DNA from: Melastoma dodecandrum
Taxonomy: Eukaryota > Streptophyta > Magnoliopsida > Myrtales > Melastomataceae
Direction of reading: 5' to 3'
Assembly: GCA_029817715.1 (NCBI GenBank)
Contig: JARUPY010000398.1
Coordinates: 1,984,001 to 2,048,000 of the forward strand
Length of the DNA stretch: 64,000 nucleotides
The translations under genes were made by a program, and so were the position numbers. Under the pieces are notes generated by a model that saw nothing but the letters and a program-made list of their open reading frames with translations, searched no databases and was not told the origin of the DNA. Below, one piece after another: positions 1-8,696 of this stretch (its first letter is position 1; the number at the start of each line of letters is the position of its first letter).

Positions 1-1647
1 GGCGGGGCCGGCGGCAACGCGGTCAACAACATGATCGTCTCGGGCCTGATCGGCGTCGACTTCCTGGTCGCCAACACCGATGCCCAGGCCCTCATGTCCT
101 CGAAGGCCGAACGCGTCATCCAGATGGGGCTGCAGGTGACCGAAGGCCTCGGGGCCGGCTCGCATCCCGAAGTCGGCCGCGCCGCCGCCGAGGAGGCACT
201 CGAAGAGATCCGCGACCACCTGGCGGGCATCCACATGGTGTTTGTGACGGCCGGCATGGGCGGTGGCACCGGCACCGGCGCGGCTCCCGTCATTGCCCGC
301 CTCGCGCGCGAGATGGGCATTCTCACCGTCGGCGTCGTGACGAAGCCCTTCCAATTCGAAGGCAAAAAGCGCATGCGCCACGCCGACGGCGGCATCGGCG
401 AATTGCAGAAGTCGGTCGACACGCTCATCACGATCCCGAACCAGAATCTCTTCCGCATCGCCAACGAGAAGACGACCTTCGCGGACGCCTTCTCGATGGC
501 CGACCAGGTGCTCTACTCGGGCGTCGCCTGCATCACCGACCTCATGGTCAAGGAAGGTTTGATCAACCTCGACTTCGCCGACGTCCGCGCCATCATGCGC
601 GAGATGGGCAAGGCGATGATGGGCACGGGCGAGGCCTCCGGCGAGAAGCGCGCGATCCTCGCCGCGGAAGCCGCGATTGCCAACCCGCTCCTCGACGAGG
701 TCTCGATGAAGGGTGCCAAGGGCCTCCTCATCTCGATCACCGGCGGCAGCGACCTACGCCTCTACGAGGTCGACGAGGCGGCGAGCCGCATCCGCCAGGA
801 GGTCGACGAGGACGCCAATATCATCCTCGGCGCCACCTTCGACGAAGGCCTCGAGGGCATCATCCGCGTCTCCGTCGTCGCGACCGGCATCGACAAGGCC
901 ATCGACCAGCGCGACATCAGCGCCGCCGAGGCCCGCATCGCCGAGGCCGCCGCGCGTCTGCGCGCGCAGTCCGAAGCACGCCGCGAGGCGCCCGCCGCCG
1001 TGCCGCAGGTCACCACCTCCGCCTATCAGGAGCCGGCGCCCGCGCCGCAGCCCGTTCCCGTGGCACCGGCCTATGCGCCGGCGCCGCAGGCTTTCGCCGC
1101 CGCTCCGGCCGCCGCCGGCGTGCAGCTGCAGCCGGTGATGCCGCAGCCGGCCCCGACCTATGCCGAAACGCCCCGCCCCGCCCCGCGCGAGCCGGAGCGC
1201 TACGACGCCGGTCCGTTCATCCCGCCGGCACCCGAGGCCCCTGTCATGCGTCCGCAGCGCATGCCGCAGATCGAGGATCTGCCGATCCCCGTCCAGAACC
1301 AGATCCGCCAGCATTACGCGGAAGGCGGCGACGTGAAGCGCCGCACCCTGCTCGAGCGTCTCGCCGCCTTCGGCATGGCGCGCGAGGAGCAGGCGCCGGT
1401 TCCCGAGCGCCCGGCGATGCCGCAGCTCGGCTACCAGAGCCAGCAGGCCGCTCCGCAGCGCCCGGTGGCGCCCGGCCCGGTCCACGCCGAATATGCCAAG
1501 CGCCCTGCCGCGCCCGGCCCGATGCATCCGGCGCCGCGCATGACGCAGAACGGCCTCGACATGCACGGCCGCCAAAGCGCGCCGCAGCGCCACAGCGAGG
1601 ACGACCAGCTCGAAATCCCGGCGTTCCTGCGCCGCCAGACGAGCTGA
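1..1647 (+). CDS. ftsZ: Cell division protein FtsZ (5' end missing)
   Basis: Tubulin-like GTPase that polymerises into the cytoplasmic Z-ring. The frame is open from base 1 and begins inside the first GTP-binding loop ([10 protein letters not shown]), so about 20 N-terminal residues lie outside the window. The tubulin signature GGGTGTG is intact near base 253. After the globular core (to about base 990) comes a linker of some 200 residues rich in Pro, Ala and Gln, as in other alphaproteobacterial FtsZ proteins. The C-terminal peptide [10 protein letters not shown], the docking site for FtsA and other partners, is intact. A hairpin with a T-run follows, so ftsZ ends its transcript here, and the next genes are not the usual lpxC but a flagellar locus. 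Confidence 0.98.
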   Translation, partial: GGAGGNAVNNMIVSGLIGVDFLVANTDAQALMSSKAERVIQMGLQVTEGLGAGSHPEVGRAAAEEALEEIRDHLAGIHMVFVTAGMGGGTGTGAAPVIARLAREMGILTVGVVTKPFQFEGKKRMRHADGGIGELQKSVDTLITIPNQNLFRIANEKTTFADAFSMADQVLYSGVACITDLMVKEGLINLDFADVRAIMREMGKAMMGTGEASGEKRAILAAEAAIANPLLDEVSMKGAKGLLISITGGSDLRLYEVDEAASRIRQEVDEDANIILGATFDEGLEGIIRVSVVATGIDKAIDQRDISAAEARIAEAAARLRAQSEARREAPAAVPQVTTSAYQEPAPAPQPVPVAPAYAPAPQAFAAAPAAAGVQLQPVMPQPAPTYAETPRPAPREPERYDAGPFIPPAPEAPVMRPQRMPQIEDLPIPVQNQIRQHYAEGGDVKRRTLLERLAAFGMAREEQAPVPERPAMPQLGYQSQQAAPQRPVAPGPVHAEYAKRPAAPGPMHPAPRMTQNGLDMHGRQSAPQRHSEDDQLEIPAFLRRQTS

Positions 1648-1675
1648 TCGTTTCCGACCATCGATGGGACGAGAT

Positions 1676-1705
1676 CGCTCGGCCTCGCGCCGAGCGTTTT
1701 CGTTT
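1676..1705 (+). terminator. Rho-independent terminator of ftsZ
   Basis: Perfect 8-bp stem CGCTCGGC/GCCGAGCG around a 5-base loop, followed by TTTTCGTTT, 28 bases after the ftsZ stop codon. It lies between ftsZ and the convergent unknown gene. Confidence 0.8.
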
Positions 1706-1826
1706 CAGGGATGCGTCGCGGCGAGCTCGAGCAAACGGCGCATTGCCCATCTTTCGCTCGGAAGGATGTCGCGAGGTGCGACGCGGTCGCCGTCGTACGT
1801 CTTGACGATGGACGGGTCTGGACGCC

Positions 1827-2573
1827 CTATGCGCGCGAGGCGGGCGCGAGCCGTGTCGAAGGCGACACCGATGCGCCCGCCGCGGAGGCGCCGCTCTTCA
1901 GGATGTTGAGCGCCGCGCGATCGAGCAGGCGGCGCGCCTCGACGGCCATGTCCCGCGCCTCGCGCGCCGAGTCCGAGGGGCTGCGCACCGGCCGCGCGCT
2001 GTCGCCCGCCGCGGAGCGCAGCGCGCTCGACTGCAGGTCGAAACGCGCCTTGGCGATGGCGAGGCGGCTCGATCCCATCCGCACCTGGCGGGCGAGCCCT
2101 TCGATGCCCTCGCGCACCGCGGCGAGCGGGCCGCCGGTCGTCATGGCATAGGCCGCGCGCACCAGCCGGTCGTAGGCGAAGTCGCTTTCGTGACGCTGGC
2201 CGTCGGTCAGCGCCGTCGCCTTGCGGTCGATCTCGATCGGCTGCGCGGCGAGCGCGCCGTCCGCGTTGCGCGACAGAACGAAGACGACGAGCGGGCGCGT
2301 CGTTCGCGCATCGCGGCGTTGGATCAGCAGGTTCTCGCCCTCGACCCTGGCCTGCTCGATCACGGATGAAAGAGCCACGACCGCGCGCAGAAGATCGGGC
2401 GCGGAAAGATCGGGAAGACGGATGCGGAGCGCGCCGAGCTTACTTTCGAGCGCGCCGAGCGCGGCGGCGGCGGCTTCGACCACATGCGCCCCGCGCTCGA
2501 AGGCCGGCCGCAAATCGGCAAGGGGACCGCCCGCGGCGACCGCCTGCGGCGACTCGATGAATGAGGAGGACAA
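1827..2573 (-). CDS. Hypothetical protein divergent from flgB
   Basis: I do not recognise the family. The 248-residue reading frame shows normal codon use with G/C at third positions and has no competing + strand gene. The middle reads like a helical, soluble protein (for example ALSSVIEQARVEGENLLIQRRD and ESDFAYDRLVRAAYAM). The C-terminal third is rich in Arg, Ala and Ser. No signal peptide or membrane segment is visible. The start is uncertain: the frame continues further upstream without a stop, but the similarity to ordinary protein fades, so I chose TTG at 2573, for which I see no good Shine-Dalgarno. Its promoter would share the 147-base gap with flgB, so a flagellar or regulatory role is possible but is only inference. 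Confidence 0.6.
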   Translation of the reverse strand: MSSSFIESPQAVAAGGPLADLRPAFERGAHVVEAAAAALGALESKLGALRIRLPDLSAPDLLRAVVALSSVIEQARVEGENLLIQRRDARTTRPLVVFVLSRNADGALAAQPIEIDRKATALTDGQRHESDFAYDRLVRAAYAMTTGGPLAAVREGIEGLARQVRMGSSRLAIAKARFDLQSSALRSAAGDSARPVRSPSDSAREARDMAVEARRLLDRAALNILKSGASAAGASVSPSTRLAPASRA

Positions 2574-2659
2574 TGCGGTTCCGCGACAGGAGCACGGCGA
2601 ATGCCGAAGGAAGGCGAGCCTAGCGGCCCCGCGTGGACAATCCGTAAAGGCGGACCGCC

Positions 2660-2691
2660 GCCAGCCTCGGGCAAGCAAGCGCACGCAGGAT
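2660..2691 (+). promoter_or_regulatory. Flagellar promoter motif upstream of flgB
   Basis: Contains the 17-base string GCCAGCCTCGGGCAAGC (2660-2676), found identically upstream of flgF at 37017-37033 and nearly so upstream of motA. A -10-like CAGGAT sits at 2686-2691. The motif ends 44 bases before the flgB ATG. Confidence 0.55.
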
Positions 2692-2720
2692 GGAGATGAA
2701 ACGATCATCAGCAGCCGGCC

Positions 2721-3113
2721 ATGCAACCGATCTATCTCTTCGATCTCGCCGCCCGCCGCACCTCCTGGCTCGCGGCCCGCGAAGCGGCGATCGCCGGCAA
2801 CGTCGCGAACGCGAACACGCCCGGCTATCGCGCGAAGGACGTCGCGAGCTTTCAGGACGTGCTCACGAAGACGCAGCTCACGCTCGCATCGACCTCGCCC
2901 AACCATTTCGGACTGACGGGAAGCGCGGAGTTCGGCGCGAGCGAGGCCAGCCCCACGGAAACCGAAGTGGACGTGACCGAGACCGGCAACACCGTCGGCA
3001 TGGAACAGGAAATGGTGAAGGCCGGCGAGATCAACCGCGACTACGCGCTGACGACGAACGTCATGAGGACGTTCCACAACATGCTCATGGCGAGCCTGAA
3101 GAGCGGCGGATGA
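2721..3113 (+). CDS. flgB: Flagellar basal-body rod protein FlgB
   Basis: Proximal rod subunit, exported by the flagellar type III apparatus to the periplasm. It has 130 residues, the usual size. The N-terminal rod signature is visible ([19 protein letters not shown], the FlgB/FlgC/FlgG/FlgE ANxxNxxTPGY pattern), and the C-terminal heptad-rich helix ends in [15 protein letters not shown]. It begins the long + strand flagellar operon. Its stop overlaps the flgC start (ATGA), suggesting coupled translation. Confidence 0.97.
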   Translation: MQPIYLFDLAARRTSWLAAREAAIAGNVANANTPGYRAKDVASFQDVLTKTQLTLASTSPNHFGLTGSAEFGASEASPTETEVDVTETGNTVGMEQEMVKAGEINRDYALTTNVMRTFHNMLMASLKSGG

Positions 3114-3532
3114 TCGATCCGCTCCAGGCCTCGCTACGCATCGCCGGCAGCGGCCTCACGGCGAATTCGACGCGCCTGAAGGTCGTTTCCGAGAACATCG
3201 CGAACGCGAATTCGACCGGCACGACGCCGGGCGCCGATCCCTTCCAGCGCAAGACCGTCTCTTTCGAGAACGCCCTCGACGATGCGACGGGCGGCGAGCT
3301 CGTTCAGGTGGCCGCCGTCGGCCTCGATACGACGCCGTTCCAGATGGAGAAGGATCCCGGCAATCCGGCCGCCGATGCGAAAGGGTTTGTAAAGCTTCCG
3401 AACGTTAACCTTATCATGGAAATGGCCGACATGCGCGAAGCCAACCGCGCCTACGAGGCCAACCTGCAGGTCGTGAAGCAATCGCGGGATCTAATCGCGA
3501 TGACGATCGATCTTTTGAAAGGATCGTCATGA
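3110..3532 (+). CDS. flgC: Flagellar basal-body rod protein FlgC
   Basis: Proximal rod subunit of 140 residues. The N-terminal helix and rod signature are seen ([24 protein letters not shown]), and the C-terminus has the typical [20 protein letters not shown] helix. The ATG overlaps the flgB stop by four bases and its own stop overlaps the fliE start by four, so flgB-flgC-fliE form one translationally coupled block. Confidence 0.97.
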   Translation: MIDPLQASLRIAGSGLTANSTRLKVVSENIANANSTGTTPGADPFQRKTVSFENALDDATGGELVQVAAVGLDTTPFQMEKDPGNPAADAKGFVKLPNVNLIMEMADMREANRAYEANLQVVKQSRDLIAMTIDLLKGSS

Positions 3533-3849
3533 TCGCCGCGCTGCCGCTCGTTTCCTCCGCCGTCACGTCGGTCCTCGGCGCGCTCGGGCCGGCCACCGGC
3601 GCCGCGCAGACCGCCGTCGCGACGGGCGCCGGCGACACGTTCACCTCGATGCTCGCATCGCTCTCGAAGGACACGGTCGACAAGCTGAAGACGTCCGAAA
3701 GCGTGTCGATCGCCGGCCTGCAGGGCAAGGCGACGACGCAGTCGGTGGTTGAGTCGGTGATGCAGGCGCAGGAATCGCTGCAGACCGCCCTCGCCGTGCG
3801 CGACAAGGCGGTCTCCGCCTTCCAGGATCTCAGCCACATGGCGATCTGA
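3529..3849 (+). CDS. fliE: Flagellar hook-basal body protein FliE
   Basis: Small protein joining the MS ring to the proximal rod and needed for export of other rod proteins. It has 106 residues. The C-terminal half ([34 protein letters not shown]) is the characteristic FliE helix, where most family members have a QEIxxMQI ending. The start codon overlaps the flgC stop. Confidence 0.95.
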   Translation: MIAALPLVSSAVTSVLGALGPATGAAQTAVATGAGDTFTSMLASLSKDTVDKLKTSESVSIAGLQGKATTQSVVESVMQAQESLQTALAVRDKAVSAFQDLSHMAI

Positions 3850-3861
3850 GGACGATTCGAG

Positions 3862-4650
3862 ATGCGCGCCCTCACCATCGCGGCCACCGGCATGAACGCC
3901 CAATCGACCAACGTCGAGGTGATCGCCAACAACATCGCCAACATCAACACGACGGGCTTCAAGCGTGCCCGCGCCGAATTCACCGACCTGCTCTACGAGA
4001 CGCAGCGCGCGGCGGGCGTCGCCAACCGCTCCTCCGACACCGGCGTGCCGGAGGGCGCGCAGCTCGGCCTCGGCGTGAAGCTCGCCGCGATCCGCAACCT
4101 GCACATCCAGGGCACGCTCACCCAGACCGGCAACCAATTCGACCTCGCGCTCACCGGCAACGGCTGGTTCCAGGTCGCGGACGCCAACGGCAACATTATG
4201 TATACGCGCGATGGCGCCTTCAACACGAACGCGCAGGGCCAGCTCGTCACCCTCGACGGCAACCTCGTCACGCCGAACATCGTCGTCCCGCAGAACACGA
4301 CATCCGTCACGGTGAGCCAGACGGGCATCGTCAGCGCCATCGTCGCCGGCACGACGGCGCCGGTGCAGCTCGGGCAGCTCACCATCGCGACCTTCGCGAA
4401 CGACGCCGGCCTGCAGGCGCTCGGCGGCAACCTCTTCAAGGAGACGACGGCCGCCGGAACGCCGGTCGTCGGCATTCCCGGCGACCCCGGCTTCGGCACG
4501 ATGTCGCAAGGCTACCTCGAGGCGTCGAACGTCGACCCCGTGAAGGAGATCACCGAACTCATCGCCGCCCAGCGCGCCTACGAGATGAACTCGAAGGTCA
4601 TCACGGCCGCCGATCAGATGTCGCAGACGCTCTCGACCGGCATGCGCTGA
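3862..4650 (+). CDS. flgG: Flagellar distal rod protein FlgG
   Basis: Distal rod subunit of 262 residues, standard length. The N-terminus carries the rod/hook signature ([28 protein letters not shown]), the core contains [14 protein letters not shown] and YTRDGAF motifs, and the C-terminus has the conserved [26 protein letters not shown] helix. This ending and the length separate it from the FlgF paralogue at 37081. A GGACG sequence lies 10 bases before the ATG. Confidence 0.98.
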   Translation: MRALTIAATGMNAQSTNVEVIANNIANINTTGFKRARAEFTDLLYETQRAAGVANRSSDTGVPEGAQLGLGVKLAAIRNLHIQGTLTQTGNQFDLALTGNGWFQVADANGNIMYTRDGAFNTNAQGQLVTLDGNLVTPNIVVPQNTTSVTVSQTGIVSAIVAGTTAPVQLGQLTIATFANDAGLQALGGNLFKETTAAGTPVVGIPGDPGFGTMSQGYLEASNVDPVKEITELIAAQRAYEMNSKVITAADQMSQTLSTGMR

Positions 4651-4667
4651 GGCGCGCCGCAACAAGG

Positions 4668-5132
4668 ATGTGGACAAAGATGCGTCGCCTCTCGCCCGTC
4701 ATCGGCTTCGTCGTCTCGACGCTCGTCGCGAATGCGGCGGCGGCGGCCGAGCATCGCCCGGTCGCCGCGCTGACGATCTATCCTGGCGACATCATCCGCG
4801 ACGAGATGCTGGCCGACGCGGAGCTTCCCGACGCAGTCGCCGCCGGCGCCTTCGCGAGCAACCGTTCGATGCTCGTCGGCAAGGTCGCCAAGCGTACGTT
4901 GCTGCCCGGTCAGCCGATCCCGACCAACGCCGTCGGGCTGCCGCGCCTCGTCTCGGTCGGCACCATGGTGCGCCTCGTCTTCACCGAGGGCGGATTGACC
5001 ATCTCGACCTATGCCTCCGCGCTGCAGAACGGCTCGGCCGGAGATGTCGTCACCGTGCGCAACCCGGAGAGCGGCATCGTCGTCACGGGCATCGTGCGGG
5101 CGGACGGCACCGTGCGGATCGGCGACAGCTGA
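4668..5132 (+). CDS. flgA: Flagella basal body P-ring formation protein FlgA
   Basis: Periplasmic chaperone for P-ring assembly from FlgI. It has 154 residues with a Sec signal peptide (cleavage likely after ANAAAAA, about residue 26). An SAF-type domain follows (TIYPGDIIRDEML, SNRSMLVGKVAKRTLLPGQPI) and then the C-terminal beta domain ending VVTGIVRADGTVRIGDS. It matches the short alphaproteobacterial form of FlgA. The stop overlaps the flgI ATG by one base (TGATG). Confidence 0.95.
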   Translation: MWTKMRRLSPVIGFVVSTLVANAAAAAEHRPVAALTIYPGDIIRDEMLADAELPDAVAAGAFASNRSMLVGKVAKRTLLPGQPIPTNAVGLPRLVSVGTMVRLVFTEGGLTISTYASALQNGSAGDVVTVRNPESGIVVTGIVRADGTVRIGDS

Positions 5133-6229
5133 TGCGCGCGCTCCTCGCCTGCCTCGCCGTCGTCGCGCTTGTCACGTCGGCGGAGGCCGCGGTGCGCATC
5201 AAGGATATCGCTCAGATCGAAGGCATTCGCGACAATCAGCTGATCGGCTACGGTCTCGTCGTCGGCCTGCAAGGCACCGGCGACACGCTGCGCAACGCGC
5301 CCTTCACCGAACAATCGATGCAATCGATGCTCGATCGCCTTGGCATCAACGTCCGCAACACCAGCCTGCGCACCCGCAACGTCGCCGCCGTGATGGTGAC
5401 GGCGGACCTGCCGCCGTTCATGAATCGCGGCGCACGGATCGACGTCACCGTGTCCTCGATGGGCGATGCGTCTTCGCTGATGGGCGGCACGCTGGTCATG
5501 ACGCCAATGTCGGGCGCGGACGGTCTCGTTCACGCGGTCGCACAAGGTGCGCTCGCCGTGTCGGGTCAGTCCGAGCAGGGGCAGGCGCAATCCTTCTCGC
5601 AGGGCGTGCCCACGGCAGCGCGCATTCCCAACGGTGCGACGATCGAGCTGCCGAACGCGAACAGACCGGGCGACGTCGGACCGCTCACGCTCGATCTCAA
5701 GAACCCGGACTTCGCGACCGCGGTGCGGGTCGCGGACGCGATCAACGATTATTCGATCCATCGCTGGGGCATGCGCGCCGCGCGCGAGCGCGACTTCCGC
5801 AGCGTGGCGCTCTCGCTGCCGCCGCGCATGGGTCCGACGCGTTTCATCGCCGAGATCGGCAGCCTTCTCGTCGAGCCCGACACCGAGGCTCGCGTCGTCG
5901 TCGACGCACGCACCGGCACCATCGTCATCGGCCAGGACGTGCAGATCTCCACGGTCGCGGTCACGCACGGAGCCTTGACCGTTCGGATCAACGAGACGCC
6001 GGTCGTCTCGCAGCCGGCACCCTTCTCGAAGGGCAAGACGGTGGTCGTGCCACGCACGGATCTCGACGTGGTCGAGCCGGGCGGCCAGATGCGCCTCGTC
6101 GGCGGCACCACGTTGCGTCGGCTCGTCAACGGGCTCAATCAGGTCGGCCTCAAGCCGTCGGGCATCATCGCGATCCTGCAGGCTATCAAATCCGCCGGCG
6201 CGCTGCAGGCCGATCTCGTCACGCAATAG
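5132..6229 (+). CDS. flgI: Flagellar P-ring protein FlgI
   Basis: Periplasmic P-ring subunit of 365 residues, with a cleavable signal peptide of about 19 residues (MRALLACLAVVALVTSAEA). Hallmarks are VRIKDIAQIEGIRDNQLIGYGLVVGLQGTGD at the mature N-terminus, the VTVSSMGDASSLMGGTL segment, and the C-terminal LRRLVNGLNQVGLKPSGIIAILQAIKSAGAL. Start chosen at the ATG overlapping the flgA stop because it gives a proper signal peptide. Confidence 0.98.
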   Translation: MRALLACLAVVALVTSAEAAVRIKDIAQIEGIRDNQLIGYGLVVGLQGTGDTLRNAPFTEQSMQSMLDRLGINVRNTSLRTRNVAAVMVTADLPPFMNRGARIDVTVSSMGDASSLMGGTLVMTPMSGADGLVHAVAQGALAVSGQSEQGQAQSFSQGVPTAARIPNGATIELPNANRPGDVGPLTLDLKNPDFATAVRVADAINDYSIHRWGMRAARERDFRSVALSLPPRMGPTRFIAEIGSLLVEPDTEARVVVDARTGTIVIGQDVQISTVAVTHGALTVRINETPVVSQPAPFSKGKTVVVPRTDLDVVEPGGQMRLVGGTTLRRLVNGLNQVGLKPSGIIAILQAIKSAGALQADLVTQ

Positions 6230-6230
6230 C

Positions 6231-6245
6231 AAGCCCGACGCAAGC
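6231..6245 (+). promoter_or_regulatory. Possible flagellar promoter motif upstream of motE
   Basis: AAGCCCGACGCAAGC is a looser copy (10 of 15 positions) of the flgB/flgF/motA motif. It continues with CTT and a GGCGC block as at fliF and flhA. It ends only 21 bases before the motE ATG, closer than the other copies, so it may be chance. Confidence 0.3.
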
Positions 6246-6266
6246 TTATCGGCGCATCGTCCCAGC

Positions 6267-6776
6267 ATGGGACAGGCGAAAAAGATCGCAGCACGTTCGC
6301 CATCGCGGTGCGCCGCAGGCCTCGCCTCACTCCTCGCGCTGGCTCTTCCCGCACAGGCCGGGCCCGACGCCGCCGCGAGCCCCGACGTGCGCAGCTACTG
6401 CACGAACATCGCAGCCGCCGCGACCGACGCGCGCTTCGCCTGGCAGACGGCGCGCCTCACGGAACTCGAGACGAAGCTCGAAGCACGCGCCAAGGAGCTC
6501 GACGCCAAGACCGCGGAGCTGAGGAGCTGGATCGAGAAGCGCGCGACGCTCGAGAAGGAAGCCGGCGAGAAGCTCGTCGGCATCTACGCCAAGATGCGCC
6601 CCGAGACGGCGGCGACGCAGATCAACACGCTGCCGGACGACATGGCCGCCGCTGTCCTCGGGCAGATGAACGCCCGCCAGGCGAGCGCCATCTTCAACGA
6701 AATCCCGAGCGATCGCGCCGCGAAGCTCGCGGGCCTCATCGCCGGCCTTCCGCAGACGGACGACAAGAAGCTATGA
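6267..6776 (+). CDS. motE: Flagellar motor accessory protein MotE
   Basis: In Sinorhizobium, MotE is a periplasmic chaperone for MotC. This protein has 169 residues: a signal peptide (cleavage after LPAQA, about residue 30), a charged coiled coil (ARFAWQTARLTELETKLEARAKELDAK, residues about 55-100), then an MgtE-N-like domain (MRPETAATQINTLPDDMAAAVLGQMNARQASAIFNEI). The layout and its place between flgI and flgH match MotE. The stop overlaps the flgH ATG by four bases. Confidence 0.88.
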   Translation: MGQAKKIAARSPSRCAAGLASLLALALPAQAGPDAAASPDVRSYCTNIAAAATDARFAWQTARLTELETKLEARAKELDAKTAELRSWIEKRATLEKEAGEKLVGIYAKMRPETAATQINTLPDDMAAAVLGQMNARQASAIFNEIPSDRAAKLAGLIAGLPQTDDKKL

Positions 6777-7480
6777 GCATCGCCCCGCGGCTCGTCGGCG
6801 CGCTTCTCGCCGCATCGCTTGCCGGCTGCGCGACGCGCCCGGCCGAGATCGACCGCGAGCCCGCGCTGGCCCCGGTGGGTGCGGGCCTCGCGCCGAACCT
6901 CGTGCCCCACGAGCCTTACGGCGACCGGCCGCCGCCGCCGGCCTTCAACTCGCTCTACACTGATGGCGCCAGCCTTTATCGCGATCCGCGCGCGATGAAA
7001 CGCGGCGACGTGCTGACGATCAACATCGCCATCAACGACAAGGCAACGCTCGGCAACAACACGGATCGTCAGCTCGACTCCCAGGTCACCAACAAGTTCG
7101 ACGGCAGCCTCACCGCGCCTCTCATTCCCGGCGGCGGCTTCAACGGCAGCTTCGACTCCTCCTCGAAGAGTTCGGCGAACGGCACCGGCACGATCGACCG
7201 ATCGGAGCAGATCAGCCTTTCGGTCGCTGCCGTGGTCACTGAAGTGCTGCCCGACGGCAATCTCGTCGTCTCGGGATCGCAGGAGGTCCGCGTCAACTTC
7301 GAGATCCGGCAATTGTCCGTGGCCGGCATCGTTCGACCTCGCGACATTTCGAAGGACAATACGATCTCCTACGAAAAGATCGCCGAGGCGCGCATCTCCT
7401 ACGGCGGTCGCGGCCGCCTGACCGAAGTGCAGCAGCCCAATTGGGGGCAGCAGATCTACGACACGGTGAAGCCGTTCTGA
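6773..7480 (+). CDS. flgH: Flagellar L-ring lipoprotein FlgH
   Basis: Outer-membrane L-ring subunit of 235 residues. It has a lipoprotein signal with lipobox LAGC (Cys about residue 20). The family motifs NSLYTDGASLYRDPRAMKRGDVLTINI and NLVVSGSQEVRVNFEIRQLSVAGIVRPRDIS are present. The start overlaps the motE stop and the stop overlaps the fliL ATG by one base. Confidence 0.97.
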   Translation: MSIAPRLVGALLAASLAGCATRPAEIDREPALAPVGAGLAPNLVPHEPYGDRPPPPAFNSLYTDGASLYRDPRAMKRGDVLTINIAINDKATLGNNTDRQLDSQVTNKFDGSLTAPLIPGGGFNGSFDSSSKSSANGTGTIDRSEQISLSVAAVVTEVLPDGNLVVSGSQEVRVNFEIRQLSVAGIVRPRDISKDNTISYEKIAEARISYGGRGRLTEVQQPNWGQQIYDTVKPF

Positions 7481-7950
7481 TGGTGGACGCCGCCGCAGCC
7501 TCTCCGCCTCGCAAGGCAAATCTGATCGTCACGATCGGTGCGCTGACGGTGCTCGCGGTCGTCGGCGGCGGCCTCGTCGGCAAGATGCTCGCCGCGCACC
7601 TCGCGGCGCACGCTCCGGCGGCCGATGCCGCGCCGCCACCTCAGCCCTATACGGGCGACACCGACGTGCGCGAGCTGCCGGCGATCGTCACCAACCTGGC
7701 CGATCCGCCGGACGCACGCGTGCGCGTGCAGGTATCGATCGTTTTCAGGAAGAAGGCGGTCGAGAATCCGACGATGCTCATGGCACAGATCAACGACGAT
7801 CTCATGGCCTTCCTGAAGACCTGCAGCCTGAGCTCCCTTCAAGGTGCGAGCGGGCTCGAGAACCTGCGGGCGGATCTTCAGGACCGTGCCGCCGCGCGCT
7901 CCGACGGCAAGGTGACCGAGATCATGATCGAGACGCTGGTGATTCAATGA
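7480..7950 (+). CDS. fliL: Flagellar basal body-associated protein FliL
   Basis: Inner-membrane protein that surrounds and activates the stator complexes. It has 156 residues with one N-terminal transmembrane helix (LIVTIGALTVLAVVGGGLVG, residues about 15-34). A Pro-rich linker and the periplasmic FliL domain follow (RVRVQVSIVFRKKAVENPTMLMAQINDDLMAFLKTC), ending in TEIMIETLVIQ. It overlaps fliP by four bases. Confidence 0.93.
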   Translation: MVDAAAASPPRKANLIVTIGALTVLAVVGGGLVGKMLAAHLAAHAPAADAAPPPQPYTGDTDVRELPAIVTNLADPPDARVRVQVSIVFRKKAVENPTMLMAQINDDLMAFLKTCSLSSLQGASGLENLRADLQDRAAARSDGKVTEIMIETLVIQ

Positions 7951-8696
7951 AGCGCCTGCTTCTCGCCGCTCTTCTGCTTACGCTCTCCGCGACGGCCGCA
8001 GGGGCCGCCACCGGCGCCGTCCCGACTCCCGATCTCAACGCGCTCATTCCGCAGGCAGGCGCCACGGCGAGCGGACGCATCGTGCAGATCGTCGGTCTTC
8101 TCACCGTCCTGTCGATCGCGCCAGGCCTCCTCGTGATGGTGACAAGCTTCACGCGCTTTGCGATCGCCTTCTCGTTTCTTCGCTCGGGCCTCGGCCTGCA
8201 GACGACGCCGGCGAATCTGATTCTCGTGTCTCTCGCGCTGTTCATGACCTTTTACGTTATGGCGCCGACCTTCGACCGTGCGTGGCAGGACGGACTGAAG
8301 CCGCTCGTCGACAACAAGATGACCGAGAGCGAGGCCTATCCGAAGATCACGCAGCCCTTCCGCGAATTCATGCTGGCCCAGGTCCGCGACAAGGACCTTC
8401 AGATGTTCGACGATCTTGCGCAGGCCTCGATCCGCACGACCGACCGTGCCAACGTGGACCTGCGCATCCTGATCCCGGCCTTCATGATCTCCGAGATCCG
8501 CCGCGGTTTCGAGATCGGCTTCCTCATCGTCCTCCCGTTCCTCGTCATCGACATGATCGTGGCCACGGTGACGATGTCGATGGGCATGATGATGCTCTCA
8601 CCGTCCGTCATCTCGCTCCCCATGAAGCTTCTTTTCTTCGTCCTCATCGACGGGTGGAACCTGCTCGTCGGCAACCTCATCCGGTCGTACTCATGA
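7947..8696 (+). CDS. fliP: Flagellar type III export gate protein FliP
   Basis: Core subunit of the export gate, five copies with FliQ and FliR. It has 249 residues: a cleavable signal peptide, then four membrane helices. Diagnostic segments are SIAPGLLVMVTSFTRFAIAFSFLR, LFMTFYVMAPTFDRAW, LIPAFMISEIRRGFEIGF and the C-terminal SVISLPMKLLFFVLIDGWNLL. The stop overlaps the start of the glycosyltransferase gene (ATGA), so that gene is co-translated with export genes. Confidence 0.98.
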   Translation: MKRLLLAALLLTLSATAAGAATGAVPTPDLNALIPQAGATASGRIVQIVGLLTVLSIAPGLLVMVTSFTRFAIAFSFLRSGLGLQTTPANLILVSLALFMTFYVMAPTFDRAWQDGLKPLVDNKMTESEAYPKITQPFREFMLAQVRDKDLQMFDDLAQASIRTTDRANVDLRILIPAFMISEIRRGFEIGFLIVLPFLVIDMIVATVTMSMGMMMLSPSVISLPMKLLFFVLIDGWNLLVGNLIRSYS

